A stretch of DNA of 64,000 nucleotides from contig CAYSJU010000007.1 in assembly GCA_964431495.1 (NCBI GenBank), positions 1 through 64,000 of the forward strand. Reading direction: 5' to 3'. Origin of the DNA: CAYSJU01 sp964431495. Lineage in GTDB: Bacteria > Omnitrophota > Gorgyraeia > Tantalellales > Tantalellaceae. Position 1 is the first letter of the stretch; each line of letters begins with the position of its first letter. Shown here piece by piece: positions 39,979 to 48,790 of the stretch. The notes under the pieces are model-generated. The model was not told where the DNA came from. It worked only from the letters and a program-made list of their open reading frames with translations, and made no database searches. The position numbers and the translations under genes are program-made.

Positions 39979-41698
39979 GATAGCAGCCATCAACGGGAAC
40001 ATGATAACCGTTGAGTTTGAGGACAACGTTATACAGAACGAGGTCGGGTATGTCATAAAAAGGGACAGAAGGCTCAAGGCAGAGGTTATCAAGATAAAAG
40101 GGAACCAGGCCTTCATGCAGGTTTATGAATACACGAAGGGGTTAAAAGTAGGAGATGAAGTGGAATTTTCCGGGAAAATGCTCTCCGTACAGCTGGGGCC
40201 CGGGGTGTTGTCCCAGATATATGACGGCCTGCAGAATCCTCTGAACGAGCTGGCTGAGCGATTCGGGATGTTCCTTCCCGTTGGAGAAGAGCTGGACGCG
40301 ATTTCCATGGAGCACCAGTGGGATTTTACCCCTGTAGCTAACGAACAGGACAAAGTGACGGCCGGTGATATTCTCGGCACTGTTCCCGAGGGCATATTTG
40401 AGCACAAGATAATGGTGCCGTTCTATCTCCGCGAGGAATATGAGCTGAAGGACATCGTCGGCTCCGGCAGATATCCCGTCAAAGAAAAGATCGCCACGCT
40501 GAAGGACGGGAACGGGGACACAATAGACGTTACCATGATGTTCGAATGGCCGGTCAAGATACCGATCACGGCTTACAAGGAAAAGTTGCAGCCGCAAGAC
40601 CCGCTGGTGACGAGGATCAGGATACTGGATACCATGTTCCCGGTCGCAAAGGGAGGCACGTATTGCATACCAGGTCCGTTCGGCGCCGGTAAGACCGTTC
40701 TTCAACAATTGACCAGCCGGCACGCCGAAGTAGATATAGTCGTTATAACCGCCTGCGGGGAGAGGGCGGGAGAGGTCGTGGAGACCTTGAAAGAATTCCC
40801 CAAGCTGATAGATCCCCGCACTGGGAAGTTCTTGATGGAACGGACTATTATTATATGCAATACCTCATCGATGCCCGTTTCTGCCAGGGAGTCTTCCGTA
40901 TATACCGGAGTTACTATCGCGGAATATTACAGGGAGATGGGCCTTAATGTCCTTCTTCTGGCCGACTCTACATCGCGATGGGCGCAGGCAATGAGGGAGC
41001 TTTCCGGCCGGCTCGAAGAGATACCCGGGCAGGAGGCCTATCCGGCATATCTTGAATCCCGTATCGCGAGTTTCTATGAAAGGGCCGGGGTTGTCAGGCT
41101 CAACAACGGAGAGATAGGAAGCCTTACAATAGGCGGAACAGTAAGTCCCGCCGGAGGAAGTTTTGAGGAACCCGTGACACAGGGGACGCTTAAAGTGGTA
41201 GGCGCGTTTCACGGACTGTCCAGGGAGAGGTCCGACGCCCGCAAGTTCCCGTCGGTAGACCCGCTGGAAAGCTGGAGCAAGTACAAGAGCTTTATTAAAA
41301 AGGACCTTACCAGGACCGCGAGAGACATACTTTTCGACGGAGATAAAGTGGCCCAGATGATGAAGGTCGTCGGGGAGGAGGGGACCTCCCTGGCGGATTA
41401 TATCGTCTACCTGAAAAGCGATTTCCTGGACAATGTGTATCTTCAGCAGAACGGTTTTGACGAGGTCGATGCCGCGACGACAAAAGCGCGCCAGGAATAC
41501 GTGTTCGCGAAGGTCGTGGGAGTCCTGAGGGGAAAATTTTCCGGGATAAAAGATAAAAAGGAAGCGCGGAACTTTTTCTACGATCTCAGGCACCGCTTTA
41601 TAGATTGGAATTATAAAAAATGGGATACGGATGAATTCAGGGAGCAGGAACGGGAGATCGATCAATTATTGAAAGGTGAGGGATATGAGGAAAGTTAG
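39953..41698 (+). CDS. atpA: V-type ATPase catalytic subunit A
   Basis: The ATP-hydrolysing (or synthesising) subunit. The 581-residue protein has the V-type bulge domain (FEHKIMVPFYLREEYELKDIV) and the P-loop GPFGAGKTVLQQ, then ACGERAGEVVETLKEFP (catalytic Glu), SRWAQAMRELSGRLEEIPG and SPAGGSFEEPVTQ. GAGGT lies upstream of the ATG; an in-frame ATG six bp later is an alternative start. Confidence 0.97.
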   Translation: MNMKRKNGKIAAINGNMITVEFEDNVIQNEVGYVIKRDRRLKAEVIKIKGNQAFMQVYEYTKGLKVGDEVEFSGKMLSVQLGPGVLSQIYDGLQNPLNELAERFGMFLPVGEELDAISMEHQWDFTPVANEQDKVTAGDILGTVPEGIFEHKIMVPFYLREEYELKDIVGSGRYPVKEKIATLKDGNGDTIDVTMMFEWPVKIPITAYKEKLQPQDPLVTRIRILDTMFPVAKGGTYCIPGPFGAGKTVLQQLTSRHAEVDIVVITACGERAGEVVETLKEFPKLIDPRTGKFLMERTIIICNTSSMPVSARESSVYTGVTIAEYYREMGLNVLLLADSTSRWAQAMRELSGRLEEIPGQEAYPAYLESRIASFYERAGVVRLNNGEIGSLTIGGTVSPAGGSFEEPVTQGTLKVVGAFHGLSRERSDARKFPSVDPLESWSKYKSFIKKDLTRTARDILFDGDKVAQMMKVVGEEGTSLADYIVYLKSDFLDNVYLQQNGFDEVDAATTKARQEYVFAKVVGVLRGKFSGIKDKKEARNFFYDLRHRFIDWNYKKWDTDEFREQEREIDQLLKGEGYEES

Positions 41699-42977
41699 TA
41701 CCAGGATCCTGAACATAGTAGGCGATGTAATAAGCGTAAAGGCTGACGGGATCGCCAATGAGGAACTGGCCGAAGTGATAACGTCAAAGGGGAAGTCCCT
41801 GGCCCAGGTGATCAGGCTTGATGGAGATATGGTATCCCTCCAGGCATTTGCCGGGTCAAAGGGGATCTCCACCGGCGACGAAGTCAGGTTCTTGGGCCAT
41901 CCCATGCAGGTCGGGTTCTCCGATGACATGCTGGGCCGGATATTTGACGGCAGCGGCAAGCCCAGGGATAACGGCCCTGCAATAACGGAAAACCTGATAG
42001 AGATCGCGGGTCCGCCCGTGAACCCCGCGAACAGGATCATCCCCAAGAACATGATACGGACCAATATCCCAATGATAGATGTCTTTAACTCCCTGGTCGA
42101 GTCGCAGAAACTGCCGATATTCTCTGTTTCCGGCGAGCCGTATAACGAGGTTCTGGCGCGGATAGCCCTGCAGGCCGAGGTCGATATAATCGTTTTAGCC
42201 GGTATCGGGCTGAAATTCGACCAGTACACTTATTTCAAGGATACCCTGGAAGAAGGAGGGGCTTTGAGCCGGTCAATATTTTTTATCCACACAGCCGCAG
42301 ACCCTGTTGTCGAAGGACAGATGGTCCCGGATCTCGCGCTGGCAGTGGCCGAAAGATTCGCGCTGCACGGGAAGAAGGTCCTGGTCCTTATTTCTGACAT
42401 GACGAACTTTGCCGATGGCCTTAAAGAGATAGCAATAACCATGGACCAGGTCCCTTCGAACAGGGGGTATCCCGGGGACCTGTACAGCCAGCTCGCTGCC
42501 CGATATGAGAAGGCCGTGGATTTCGCCAAGGCGGGTTCCATAACCATCCTCAGCGTTACTACAATGCCCGGGGACGATGTTACGCATCCCGTGCCGGACA
42601 ACACCGGCTACATAACAGAAGGCCAGTTCTATCTGAGAAACTCCAGGATCGAGCCGTTCGGCTCTTTGAGCAGGCTGAAACAGCAGGTAAACAAGGACAC
42701 ACGCAAAGACCACAGGGCCATCATGAACAACATGATACAGCTTTACGCTCAGTATAAGGAGACCGAAGAAAAGCGAGCCATGGGATTCAGGATGAGCGAT
42801 TGGGACGAGAAGTTATTGAAGTACGGTGATCTTTTTGAAAAAGAGATGATGGACCTTTCGGTCAATGTCCCGCTGGAAAAGGCGCTGGATAACGGCTGGA
42901 AAATAGTGGCGGAATGCTTTAAGCCGGAGGAGACGAATTTCCGCACGGACCTCATAGAGGAATTCTGGCCCAAATAA
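41685..42977 (+). CDS. atpB: V-type ATPase subunit B
   Basis: This non-catalytic nucleotide-binding subunit (430 residues) has GRIFDGSGKPRDNGP, FSVSGEPYNEVLARIALQAEV, LVLISDMTNFADGLKEIA, and PSNRGYPGDLYSQLA. The canonical P-loop is absent, as expected for B. The ATG at 41685 follows AGGTGAGG and starts within atpA (14-bp overlap); a GTG at 41676 would add three residues. Confidence 0.97.
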   Translation: MRKVSTRILNIVGDVISVKADGIANEELAEVITSKGKSLAQVIRLDGDMVSLQAFAGSKGISTGDEVRFLGHPMQVGFSDDMLGRIFDGSGKPRDNGPAITENLIEIAGPPVNPANRIIPKNMIRTNIPMIDVFNSLVESQKLPIFSVSGEPYNEVLARIALQAEVDIIVLAGIGLKFDQYTYFKDTLEEGGALSRSIFFIHTAADPVVEGQMVPDLALAVAERFALHGKKVLVLISDMTNFADGLKEIAITMDQVPSNRGYPGDLYSQLAARYEKAVDFAKAGSITILSVTTMPGDDVTHPVPDNTGYITEGQFYLRNSRIEPFGSLSRLKQQVNKDTRKDHRAIMNNMIQLYAQYKETEEKRAMGFRMSDWDEKLLKYGDLFEKEMMDLSVNVPLEKALDNGWKIVAECFKPEETNFRTDLIEEFWPK

Positions 42978-42980
42978 GAC

Positions 42981-43595
42981 ATGGCGAAAATAAGACTTAC
43001 AAAAAGCGAACTGAAAAAGCAGAAAGAGGAACTGAAAAGGTTCGTCCAGTATCTCCCCACCCTGCAGCTCAAGAAACAGCAGCTGCAGATGGAGGTGAAC
43101 AAGATACAGAACAGCCTGGAAGATGAGCGGAAGAACATGGAATCGTTCGCAAAAGAGACGGACAGGTGGGTAGACGTTTTTGGAGAGGAGGTCGGGATAG
43201 AAACCATGGTCCGCGCGGAAAAGATCCTGACGGATGAGGGCAATATTGCGGGGATAGATATCCCGATATTCCGGGACGTGGAGTTCAAAACGGAAAAATA
43301 CGATCTTATCAGGACGCCTTTATGGGTCGATAAGGGGACAGAAGCCATAAAAAAGGGAATGATCCTCAAGGTCAGGGTCCAGGTCCGGGAGATACAGCTC
43401 GCGCTGGTCCGGGAAGAATTAAGGACCACAACGCAGAGGGTCAACCTTTTTGAGAAAGTGAAGATACCCGAGACGCAGGAAAACATAAGAGTGATACAGA
43501 TATTTTTAGGAGACCTTGATGTCGCTGCCGTGGTGACGGGGAAGATAGCGAAAGAAAAGATACAGAAAAAGGAAAGCGCTCCCGTACAGTCATGA
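42981..43595 (+). CDS. atpD: V-type ATPase subunit D
   Basis: This is the central rotor stalk. The 204-residue protein is mostly two long helices: the N-terminal RLTKSELKKQKEELKRFVQYLPTLQLKK block and a C-terminal helix with RVNLFEKVKIPETQENIR, the usual D-subunit signature. It starts 3 bp after atpB and overlaps atpI by 4 bp. Confidence 0.93.
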   Translation: MAKIRLTKSELKKQKEELKRFVQYLPTLQLKKQQLQMEVNKIQNSLEDERKNMESFAKETDRWVDVFGEEVGIETMVRAEKILTDEGNIAGIDIPIFRDVEFKTEKYDLIRTPLWVDKGTEAIKKGMILKVRVQVREIQLALVREELRTTTQRVNLFEKVKIPETQENIRVIQIFLGDLDVAAVVTGKIAKEKIQKKESAPVQS

Positions 43596-45379
43596 TAGAG
43601 AAGATGAAAAAAATAACGCTCCTGGTCTCAGTGAAGGAAAGGGACCCCTTTCTTTCCGCCTTAAGGAAAGCGGGCGTTGTGCATGTCGGCCAGGTGAGTG
43701 AACCTTCCGTGGGGGACCTGCCTCTTATAGAAAAACAGATCACAAAGGTTGGGACAGCGATAACAGCGCTTTCACTTTATAAGGAAAGCAAAGCAGCGGA
43801 GCAAGTGAAGCCCGGAGAGCAGGAGCTTCTGGAAAGGGCCGGGAAGATAAGCGAGTCATTTCACGACAAGGAAAGATTCGAGCAGGAGATCATGGACCTG
43901 AAACACAAACTTGCGTGGTATGACAGATGGGGGGAATTCGAGCCGGAAGAGATAATGGCGCTCAAGAAAAAGGGAGTGAACGTAGTATTATACCGTCTAA
44001 GCAGGAAACAGTTTGACGACGTCAAGGATAAGGGGCTGCTTAAAGAGATATACAGTGAAAAGAGGGATGTATACGCGGTCGGGATAAACCTGGATGCTGA
44101 AGAAAAGCTGGAGTATGAAGAGATACTTTTGCCGCTGAAAGGACCGGGTGAACTGAAAAAGGAGAGCAGTTACCGGGAACAGAAGCTGAAAGATATGGAT
44201 CTCTTTTTAAAGGAGAACATAGGCGCGGCCGAGGCTTTCAAAGAGCTCAAAGATTCCCTTGAAAAGAAAAGGGAGTTTCTTACCGTGAAATTCGGAATGC
44301 GGGAAGAAGGGATCTTTACCTGCCTCCAGGGGTTCTGTCCGGCAAAATACGTGCCCAGGGTGCTTGGCATGGCAAAGGATCACGGGTTTGGTTATCTGGT
44401 GGAAGATCCCGATGATCCCGAGGAAACACCCACTCTTATAACAAATCCCCGGTGGATAGATATAATCAGGCCGGTCTTCAGCTTTATGAACACCATTCCG
44501 GGATATGAGGAGTTTGACATAAGTTTTGTTTTCATGGTGTTTTTCAGCCTGTTTTTCGCCATGCTCATTGGAGACGCGGGATACGGTATTATTTTCGCGG
44601 TTATAACGTATCTCGTAAGACGGAAAGCGAGGAAACTTCCCCCGCAGCCGTTTTTCCTGATGTATCTTTTAAGCGGCGCCACGATCGTATGGGGAGCCAT
44701 AACCGGCACCTGGTTCGGAGCGGAGAGAATAGCGCAATTGCCTTTATTGAACAGCCTTGTCATAAACAAGATAAGCAGTTTTGCCGGCGATAACCAGAAC
44801 TTTATGATGTTTATCTGTTTCGTTATAGGCGCGGTCCACCTGACCATCGCGCACCTTACCAGAGGAATACGGCTCATAAATTCACCCGTTTCCCTCGCGC
44901 AATTCGGATGGATATCGATAATCTGGGGCATGTTCTTTACCGCGGGCACGCTTGTCATCGGGAGGCCTTTTCCGCATTTTGCTTTTTATTTTCTGGGCGC
45001 GGGGATCCTGCTTGTGCTTGTATTCGCGAATTTTCAGAAGAACATGTTTAAAGGCATGCTTATGACTCTGGCGCAGCTGCCGCTCAATGTGATAGGCGCT
45101 TTTTCAGACGTCGTATCGTACATAAGGCTTTTCGCGGTAGGTTACGCGACCGTGATCGTTGCCCAGAGTTTCAATGACATGGCCATAGGAGAAGGGATAA
45201 ACAGCGTTTTAGGAGGCCTGGTAGCGGCGCTTATCCTGTTTTTCGGCCATACTTTGAATATCATGTTGGGATTGATGGCTGTTGTAGTCCACGGGATAAG
45301 GCTGAATATGCTGGAATTTTCATCCAATCATCTCGGGATGCAGTGGACCGGCAGGAAATATAAACCGTTTTCTGAATAA
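43592..45379 (+). CDS. atpI: V-type ATPase subunit I (subunit a)
   Basis: This membrane stator holds the ion half-channels. The 595-residue protein has an N-terminal cytoplasmic domain of about 300 residues and a C-terminal domain with seven or eight membrane helices: FVFMVFFSLFFAMLIGDAGYG, IFAVITYLV, and DVVSYIRLFAVGYATVIVAQSF with the conserved arginine for ion transfer, then HTLNIMLGLMAVVVHGIRLN. It lies 13 bp before atpK. Confidence 0.95.
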   Translation: MIEKMKKITLLVSVKERDPFLSALRKAGVVHVGQVSEPSVGDLPLIEKQITKVGTAITALSLYKESKAAEQVKPGEQELLERAGKISESFHDKERFEQEIMDLKHKLAWYDRWGEFEPEEIMALKKKGVNVVLYRLSRKQFDDVKDKGLLKEIYSEKRDVYAVGINLDAEEKLEYEEILLPLKGPGELKKESSYREQKLKDMDLFLKENIGAAEAFKELKDSLEKKREFLTVKFGMREEGIFTCLQGFCPAKYVPRVLGMAKDHGFGYLVEDPDDPEETPTLITNPRWIDIIRPVFSFMNTIPGYEEFDISFVFMVFFSLFFAMLIGDAGYGIIFAVITYLVRRKARKLPPQPFFLMYLLSGATIVWGAITGTWFGAERIAQLPLLNSLVINKISSFAGDNQNFMMFICFVIGAVHLTIAHLTRGIRLINSPVSLAQFGWISIIWGMFFTAGTLVIGRPFPHFAFYFLGAGILLVLVFANFQKNMFKGMLMTLAQLPLNVIGAFSDVVSYIRLFAVGYATVIVAQSFNDMAIGEGINSVLGGLVAALILFFGHTLNIMLGLMAVVVHGIRLNMLEFSSNHLGMQWTGRKYKPFSE

Positions 45380-45392
45380 AAAGGAGGACAGG

Positions 45393-45833
45393 ATGGTTCA
45401 AGGGTTTGGAGACATGGGACTTTCTTTGACCATGGCGGCGATAGGATCTTCTTTAGGCACAGGCGCGGCAGGCATGGCAGCGATAGGGGCGTGGAAAAGG
45501 GCCTTCATGAAGAACAAGGCGGCGCCTTTTATTTTGATAGCTTTTGTAGGGGCCCCCTTATCCCAGACTATTTACGGTATGATCTTAAGAAACGCTATAA
45601 AAGCCGCGAATCTGCCCCCGGAGTCGTATACCTATCAGATGATCTTGGGTTTAGGCGCGGGCCTGGCCATGGGTTTTTCCGCCTGGTTACAGGGAAAAGC
45701 CGGAGCGAGCGCTTCGGACGCCCTGGCGGAAACAGGCAAGGGGTTCGGGAATTACATCATGGTCATCGGCGTCATCGAGACCGTGGCCCTCTTTGTTATG
45801 GTGTTCATGATGACGGCCCTGCCAAAGGGATGA
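45393..45833 (+). CDS. atpK: V-type ATPase subunit K (c-ring), possibly Na+-binding
   Basis: This 146-residue proteolipid has four membrane helices as two hairpins. The second hairpin has the ion-binding glutamate E129 (GVIETVALF). S57-Q58 (APLSQTIYG) and Q100 (AWLQGKAGA) line up by eye with the T64, Q65 and Q110 Na+ ligands of Enterococcus NtpK, so Na+ coupling is plausible. The first hairpin has Q58 but no glutamate, the V-type pattern. AAGGAGGAC precedes the ATG. It ends the operon; no subunit C, F or G gene is present. Confidence 0.95.
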   Translation: MVQGFGDMGLSLTMAAIGSSLGTGAAGMAAIGAWKRAFMKNKAAPFILIAFVGAPLSQTIYGMILRNAIKAANLPPESYTYQMILGLGAGLAMGFSAWLQGKAGASASDALAETGKGFGNYIMVIGVIETVALFVMVFMMTALPKG

Positions 45834-45834
45834 T

Positions 45835-45863
45835 TTGACAGCGCCGGAGGCATCGGATATAAT
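45835..45863 (+). promoter_or_regulatory. Consensus promoter of tRNA-Val
   Basis: TTGACA, 17 bp, TATAAT: a perfect sigma-70 promoter, starting 2 bp after the atpK stop and 15 bp before the tRNA. Confidence 0.9.
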
Positions 45864-45877
45864 TTACGGATCACAAC

Positions 45878-45954
45878 GGGCGAGTAACTCAGCGGTTTAG
45901 AGTGCTTCCCTTACAAGGAAGAGGTCACAGGTTCAAATCCTGTCTCGCCCACCA
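45878..45954 (+). tRNA. tRNA-Val (anticodon UAC)
   Basis: Acceptor GGGCGAG pairs with CTCGCCC, followed by ACCA (CCA encoded). Anticodon stem CTTCC/GGAAG, loop CTTACAA gives UAC. T-arm CACAGGTTCAAATCCTGT-type is intact. Confidence 0.96.
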
Positions 45955-45956
45955 GT

Positions 45957-46031
45957 AAAAAATAGGGACAGCGACCATTTTCTTGCCTATATATCAAGGG
46001 GAACAGAAAATAGTCGCTGTCCCTATTTTTT
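45957..46031. repeat. Dispersed palindrome (GGGACAGCGACC family), copy 1
   Basis: Arms of about 27 bp at 45957-45983 and 46005-46031 contain TAGGGACAGCGACCATTTT and its complement with one mismatch. The centre GCCTAT..ATCAAGGGGAAC is shared with copy 2. It lies between tRNA-Val and tRNA-Asp and may also terminate the tRNA-Val transcript, as its right arm ends in Ts. Confidence 0.85.
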
Positions 46032-46055
46032 GCCCCGGCCGAGGCTTGAAATCTG

Positions 46056-46084
46056 TTGACGAACAAGTTATACTATGCTATAAG
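46056..46084 (+). promoter_or_regulatory. Promoter of tRNA-Asp
   Basis: TTGACG, 17 bp, TATAAG with a TGC extension (TATGCTATAAG), 33 bp before the tRNA. Confidence 0.75.
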
Positions 46085-46117
46085 AAGTTTACTTTTTACT
46101 ATTCTTGTTTTATATGT

Positions 46118-46195
46118 GGGGCGGTAGTTCAGTTTGGCTAGAACGTCGGACTGTCGATCCGAAGGTCGCGGGTTCAAGCCCCGTCCGCCCCGCCA
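46118..46195 (+). tRNA. tRNA-Asp (anticodon GUC)
   Basis: Acceptor GGGGCGG pairs with CCGCCCC, discriminator G, CCA encoded. Anticodon stem TCGGA/TCCGA with loop CTGTCGA gives GUC. T-arm GCGGGTTCAAGCCCCGT is intact. Confidence 0.96.
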
Positions 46196-46196
46196 T

Positions 46197-46239
46197 TAAA
46201 AAAGGTCTACCGGTGCAACCCGCTGAGTAGACCTTTTTT
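46197..46239 (+). terminator. Terminator after tRNA-Asp
   Basis: AAAGGTCTAC (46201-46210) pairs with GTAGACCTTT (46227-46236) and the T run continues. The loop is 16 bases. Confidence 0.8.
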
Positions 46240-46247
46240 AGGAGGGG

Positions 46248-46317
46248 AAATAGGGACAGCGACCATTTTCTCGCCTATTATCAAGGGGAACAGAAAATAG
46301 TCGCTGTCCCTATTTTT
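46248..46317. repeat. Dispersed palindrome (GGGACAGCGACC family), copy 2
   Basis: Arms 46248-46271 and 46292-46317, nearly identical to copy 1 including the centre. It follows the tRNA-Asp terminator. Confidence 0.85.
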
Positions 46318-46374
46318 AAACCTTCCCTGTGCGCTCCGGAGAAGGTATACTCTGAAAAAGAAGCAAAGGGAGGA

Positions 46375-46785
46375 ATGGTGAAGAGAATCATCTCTTTATT
46401 ATTATTAAGTTTTTTTATTTCAACGGTCTGGATGACTGCGGCTTGTCAAGCAGAGGAACTGCAGGAATATCAGGAATATAAGAGCAAATATACGACGTTG
46501 AAGGGAGGGTGCCTGATCACCCGATCAAGGGATGACCTGGCCTTTGCTTTAAGGATGCTGAAAGAGGGATGGGGCACAAAAGTCGCCAGAAAGGTCAAAA
46601 GGGGCGAGCTTGACCTTACAAAAGAGGGCGATAAGGTATATGTCGCGGACGTGGACCCGAAAAACGGGATAGCAAAGGTCATGCCGGAGGGGAATCCCGC
46701 GGTTTTTTGGACCGAGACCAAGGCCCTTGGGAACGAATATTCGAACGATCCGTCGGTGGATTATTATAAAATGAAAACGAAATAG
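46375..46785 (+). CDS. Exported hypothetical protein
   Basis: The product (136 residues) is not recognised. It has a clear signal peptide (KRIISLLLLSFFISTVWMTAA) followed by C24-QAEE; the motif is not a perfect lipobox. The mature part is small and charged, with LKGGCLITRSRDDLAFALRML and VYVADVDPKNGIAKVMPEG. AGGGAGG precedes the ATG. It sits 3 bp before the M50 protease gene and is likely co-transcribed with it. Confidence 0.75.
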   Translation: MVKRIISLLLLSFFISTVWMTAACQAEELQEYQEYKSKYTTLKGGCLITRSRDDLAFALRMLKEGWGTKVARKVKRGELDLTKEGDKVYVADVDPKNGIAKVMPEGNPAVFWTETKALGNEYSNDPSVDYYKMKTK

Positions 46786-46788
46786 AAT

Positions 46789-47421
46789 ATGGGATTAGGC
46801 ACACTTTTATTCAAAAATCCGCTGATGTTCTTCATCCTGGCCGTACCGCTCCTTTATTCCGTGATCGCTCATGAGGTGGCCCACGGATGGGTCGCTTATC
46901 TTTTCGGGGACGATACGGCCAGGCGGTCCGGCAGGTTGTCGCTTAATCCTTTGCCGCACCTTGACCTGGTGGGGACGATCGCACTCTTTATTGTGGGCTT
47001 TGGATGGGCAAAGCCGGTGCCGGTTGATTTCAGCAGGTTGCGCAATTTTCGGCTGGGGCTGATCTGCGTTTCCCTGGCCGGATGTTTGATAAACATAATT
47101 ATCGCGGCTATCGCGATATTTTTGCTGCAGTTTCAGAATATAAGGGCCAATCCGTTCGCCGCGACCGTGCTTTTTGTCGTTGCGCGGATAAATATCATCC
47201 TGGCGGCCTTAAATCTGATCCCCATCCCTCCATTGGATGGTTCAAAAGTACTTATGGGGTTTCTTCCCGATAAAGCGCGACGGGGTCTGGCCGCGCTCGA
47301 ACCTTACGGATTCTTTATCCTGGTCGTTTTACTCTTTACCGGGCTTTTGAATCCCGTGATCGTCTTTATTCAGAACATAATAGTCGGTTTGATCGGAGGA
47401 TTAGTGGGTCTGTTCAGATGA
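46789..47421 (+). CDS. Site-2 protease family (M50) membrane metalloprotease
   Basis: The 210-residue integral membrane protease has the zinc motif HEVAHGW in the first helix and the second motif NLIPIPPLDGSKVL with the third ligand Asp. NPLPHLDLVGT follows the first motif as in the rhomboid-sized S2P subgroup (sll0862/YwhC-like). About six hydrophobic segments. No PDZ domain. The substrate is unknown; such enzymes cleave membrane-bound regulators. Confidence 0.92.
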   Translation: MGLGTLLFKNPLMFFILAVPLLYSVIAHEVAHGWVAYLFGDDTARRSGRLSLNPLPHLDLVGTIALFIVGFGWAKPVPVDFSRLRNFRLGLICVSLAGCLINIIIAAIAIFLLQFQNIRANPFAATVLFVVARINIILAALNLIPIPPLDGSKVLMGFLPDKARRGLAALEPYGFFILVVLLFTGLLNPVIVFIQNIIVGLIGGLVGLFR

Positions 47422-47461
47422 TGCTTGTTTTTTGTCGCGGGAACAAAGAAAGGCGGGAATC

Positions 47462-48007
47462 ATGTTGCGGGCAATAATTATTATTATGCTGGCGGGGATG
47501 ATGGTTCTGCATTGCGCCAGCGGGATAGCGCAGGGAGTGGGAAAAGAGGAAATGATCACGAGGCCGGATAAAGGAACAGAGATCGCCGTGATGCAAGTTC
47601 TGGACGATTATAGTCAAGCCTTTGAAGCAAGAGACGCGGACGCCGTGCTGGCGCTTTACGCGTCGGATCCCAGCCCGGTTGTTATAGGCACGGGAGAAGA
47701 TGAGAAGCGCATTGGAAAGAAAGAATTGAAGGCCCAGATCGAACGTGACTTTGCTCAAACAGGAACTATGGTCTGGGAGTGGGGCTGGCACCGTGTTTCA
47801 ATGGCAGGTCCGGTGGCACTGGTAGCGGCCGACTTCGTGGCGCGCGCGATTATTGATAAAGAAGACAAGGTTTATCCGGGGAGACTTACTGCCGCGCTGG
47901 AGAAGCAGGGAGACAAGTGGCTGATCGTGCAGTGGCACGCGTCCATGCCAGCGGGCGGACAGGCCCCGGGCGAGTCTTTTCCGAGAAAGGGAAAGGGACG
48001 ATACTGA
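47462..48007 (+). CDS. Exported SnoaL/DUF4440-like protein
   Basis: The 181-residue protein has a signal peptide (RAIIIIMLAGMMVLHCASGIAQ) then an NTF2-like fold: VMQVLDDYSQAFEARDADAVLALYASDP, RIGKKELKAQIERDF and a terminal VAALEKQGDKWLIVQWHAS-like strand (AALEKQGDKWLIVQWHAS). Such proteins bind small ligands or act as isomerases; the role here is unknown. The ATG at 47462 follows GGCGGG; a TTG at 47432 would break the signal peptide. Confidence 0.82.
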   Translation: MLRAIIIIMLAGMMVLHCASGIAQGVGKEEMITRPDKGTEIAVMQVLDDYSQAFEARDADAVLALYASDPSPVVIGTGEDEKRIGKKELKAQIERDFAQTGTMVWEWGWHRVSMAGPVALVAADFVARAIIDKEDKVYPGRLTAALEKQGDKWLIVQWHASMPAGGQAPGESFPRKGKGRY

Positions 48008-48107
48008 GCGGGATAAGGCAGGATGAGCCGAAAAAAGGCTTAGACCGAAAGATCCGATCAGATACCCTCATTATCAACATCGAACGGCCCGGAATTAAAG
48101 GGGGAGG

Positions 48108-48665
48108 ATGTACAATACAATAAGAAATCTTGATATAGAGGGCTTCCGGCTGATAAACCAGGGGTGCAGTAATCCTGTTCTGGATCTTCTGATGCCATGG
48201 GTGACCAGGTTTGGAAGCGGCTGGCTCTACTTTTTCGTGGGGGTAGCGCTGGTCCTGTTCCTGAGAAAAAAGAAGAAGATAATCGGTTTTCTTCTCCTGG
48301 CCGGAGTAAGTGCCAGTTATTATTTTGTCGCCATTCTGAAGGATCTGATAGCAAGACCCCGGCCTTCTCTTGTATTGGAGAACGTCAATACGCTTATTAC
48401 GGCAAAGCATTTTACGTTCCCTTCAGGACATACTTCCATGGTTTTTATGGCGGCATTTATAATTGCAGCTTATTTCAAATGGGGTTTTTTATTATATCCG
48501 GTCGCCATAGCAGTGGCTTTTTCAAGAGTTTATATTGGTGTTCATTACCCTTCGGATGTTATTGTGGGGGGAATTATTGGCTTGTTCCTCGGGTATGTGA
48601 TAATTAAGGTCGCAAAAACCGCGGGGATTTTCCCGGAGGATGCCATCCAACCGAACACTATATAA
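48108..48665 (+). CDS. PAP2-family membrane phosphatase
   Basis: This lipid phosphatase (185 residues, five or six membrane helices) has the three motifs: KDLIARPRPSL, PSGHTS and SRVYIGVHYPSDVIVGG, with the catalytic histidines. Likely substrates are lipid pyrophosphates such as undecaprenyl pyrophosphate. GGGGGAGG lies before the ATG. The preceding 100-bp gap is unremarkable. Confidence 0.93.
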   Translation: MYNTIRNLDIEGFRLINQGCSNPVLDLLMPWVTRFGSGWLYFFVGVALVLFLRKKKKIIGFLLLAGVSASYYFVAILKDLIARPRPSLVLENVNTLITAKHFTFPSGHTSMVFMAAFIIAAYFKWGFLLYPVAIAVAFSRVYIGVHYPSDVIVGGIIGLFLGYVIIKVAKTAGIFPEDAIQPNTI

Positions 48666-48731
48666 CATAAGCAGATACATCCAATCAAAATCCTCATCAT
48701 CCCCGAAAACCCGGCAAAAACAGCATTTAAT

Positions 48732-48760
48732 TTGACTTAACATATTTTGTTTGATATAAT
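48732..48760 (+). promoter_or_regulatory. Promoter of the giant exported protein gene
   Basis: TTGACT, 17 bp, TATAAT, 30 bp before the ATG at 48791, with AGGAG in the leader. Confidence 0.8.
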
Positions 48761-48790
48761 TAGGCAAACCAAAATCTTGACAGGAGAATA

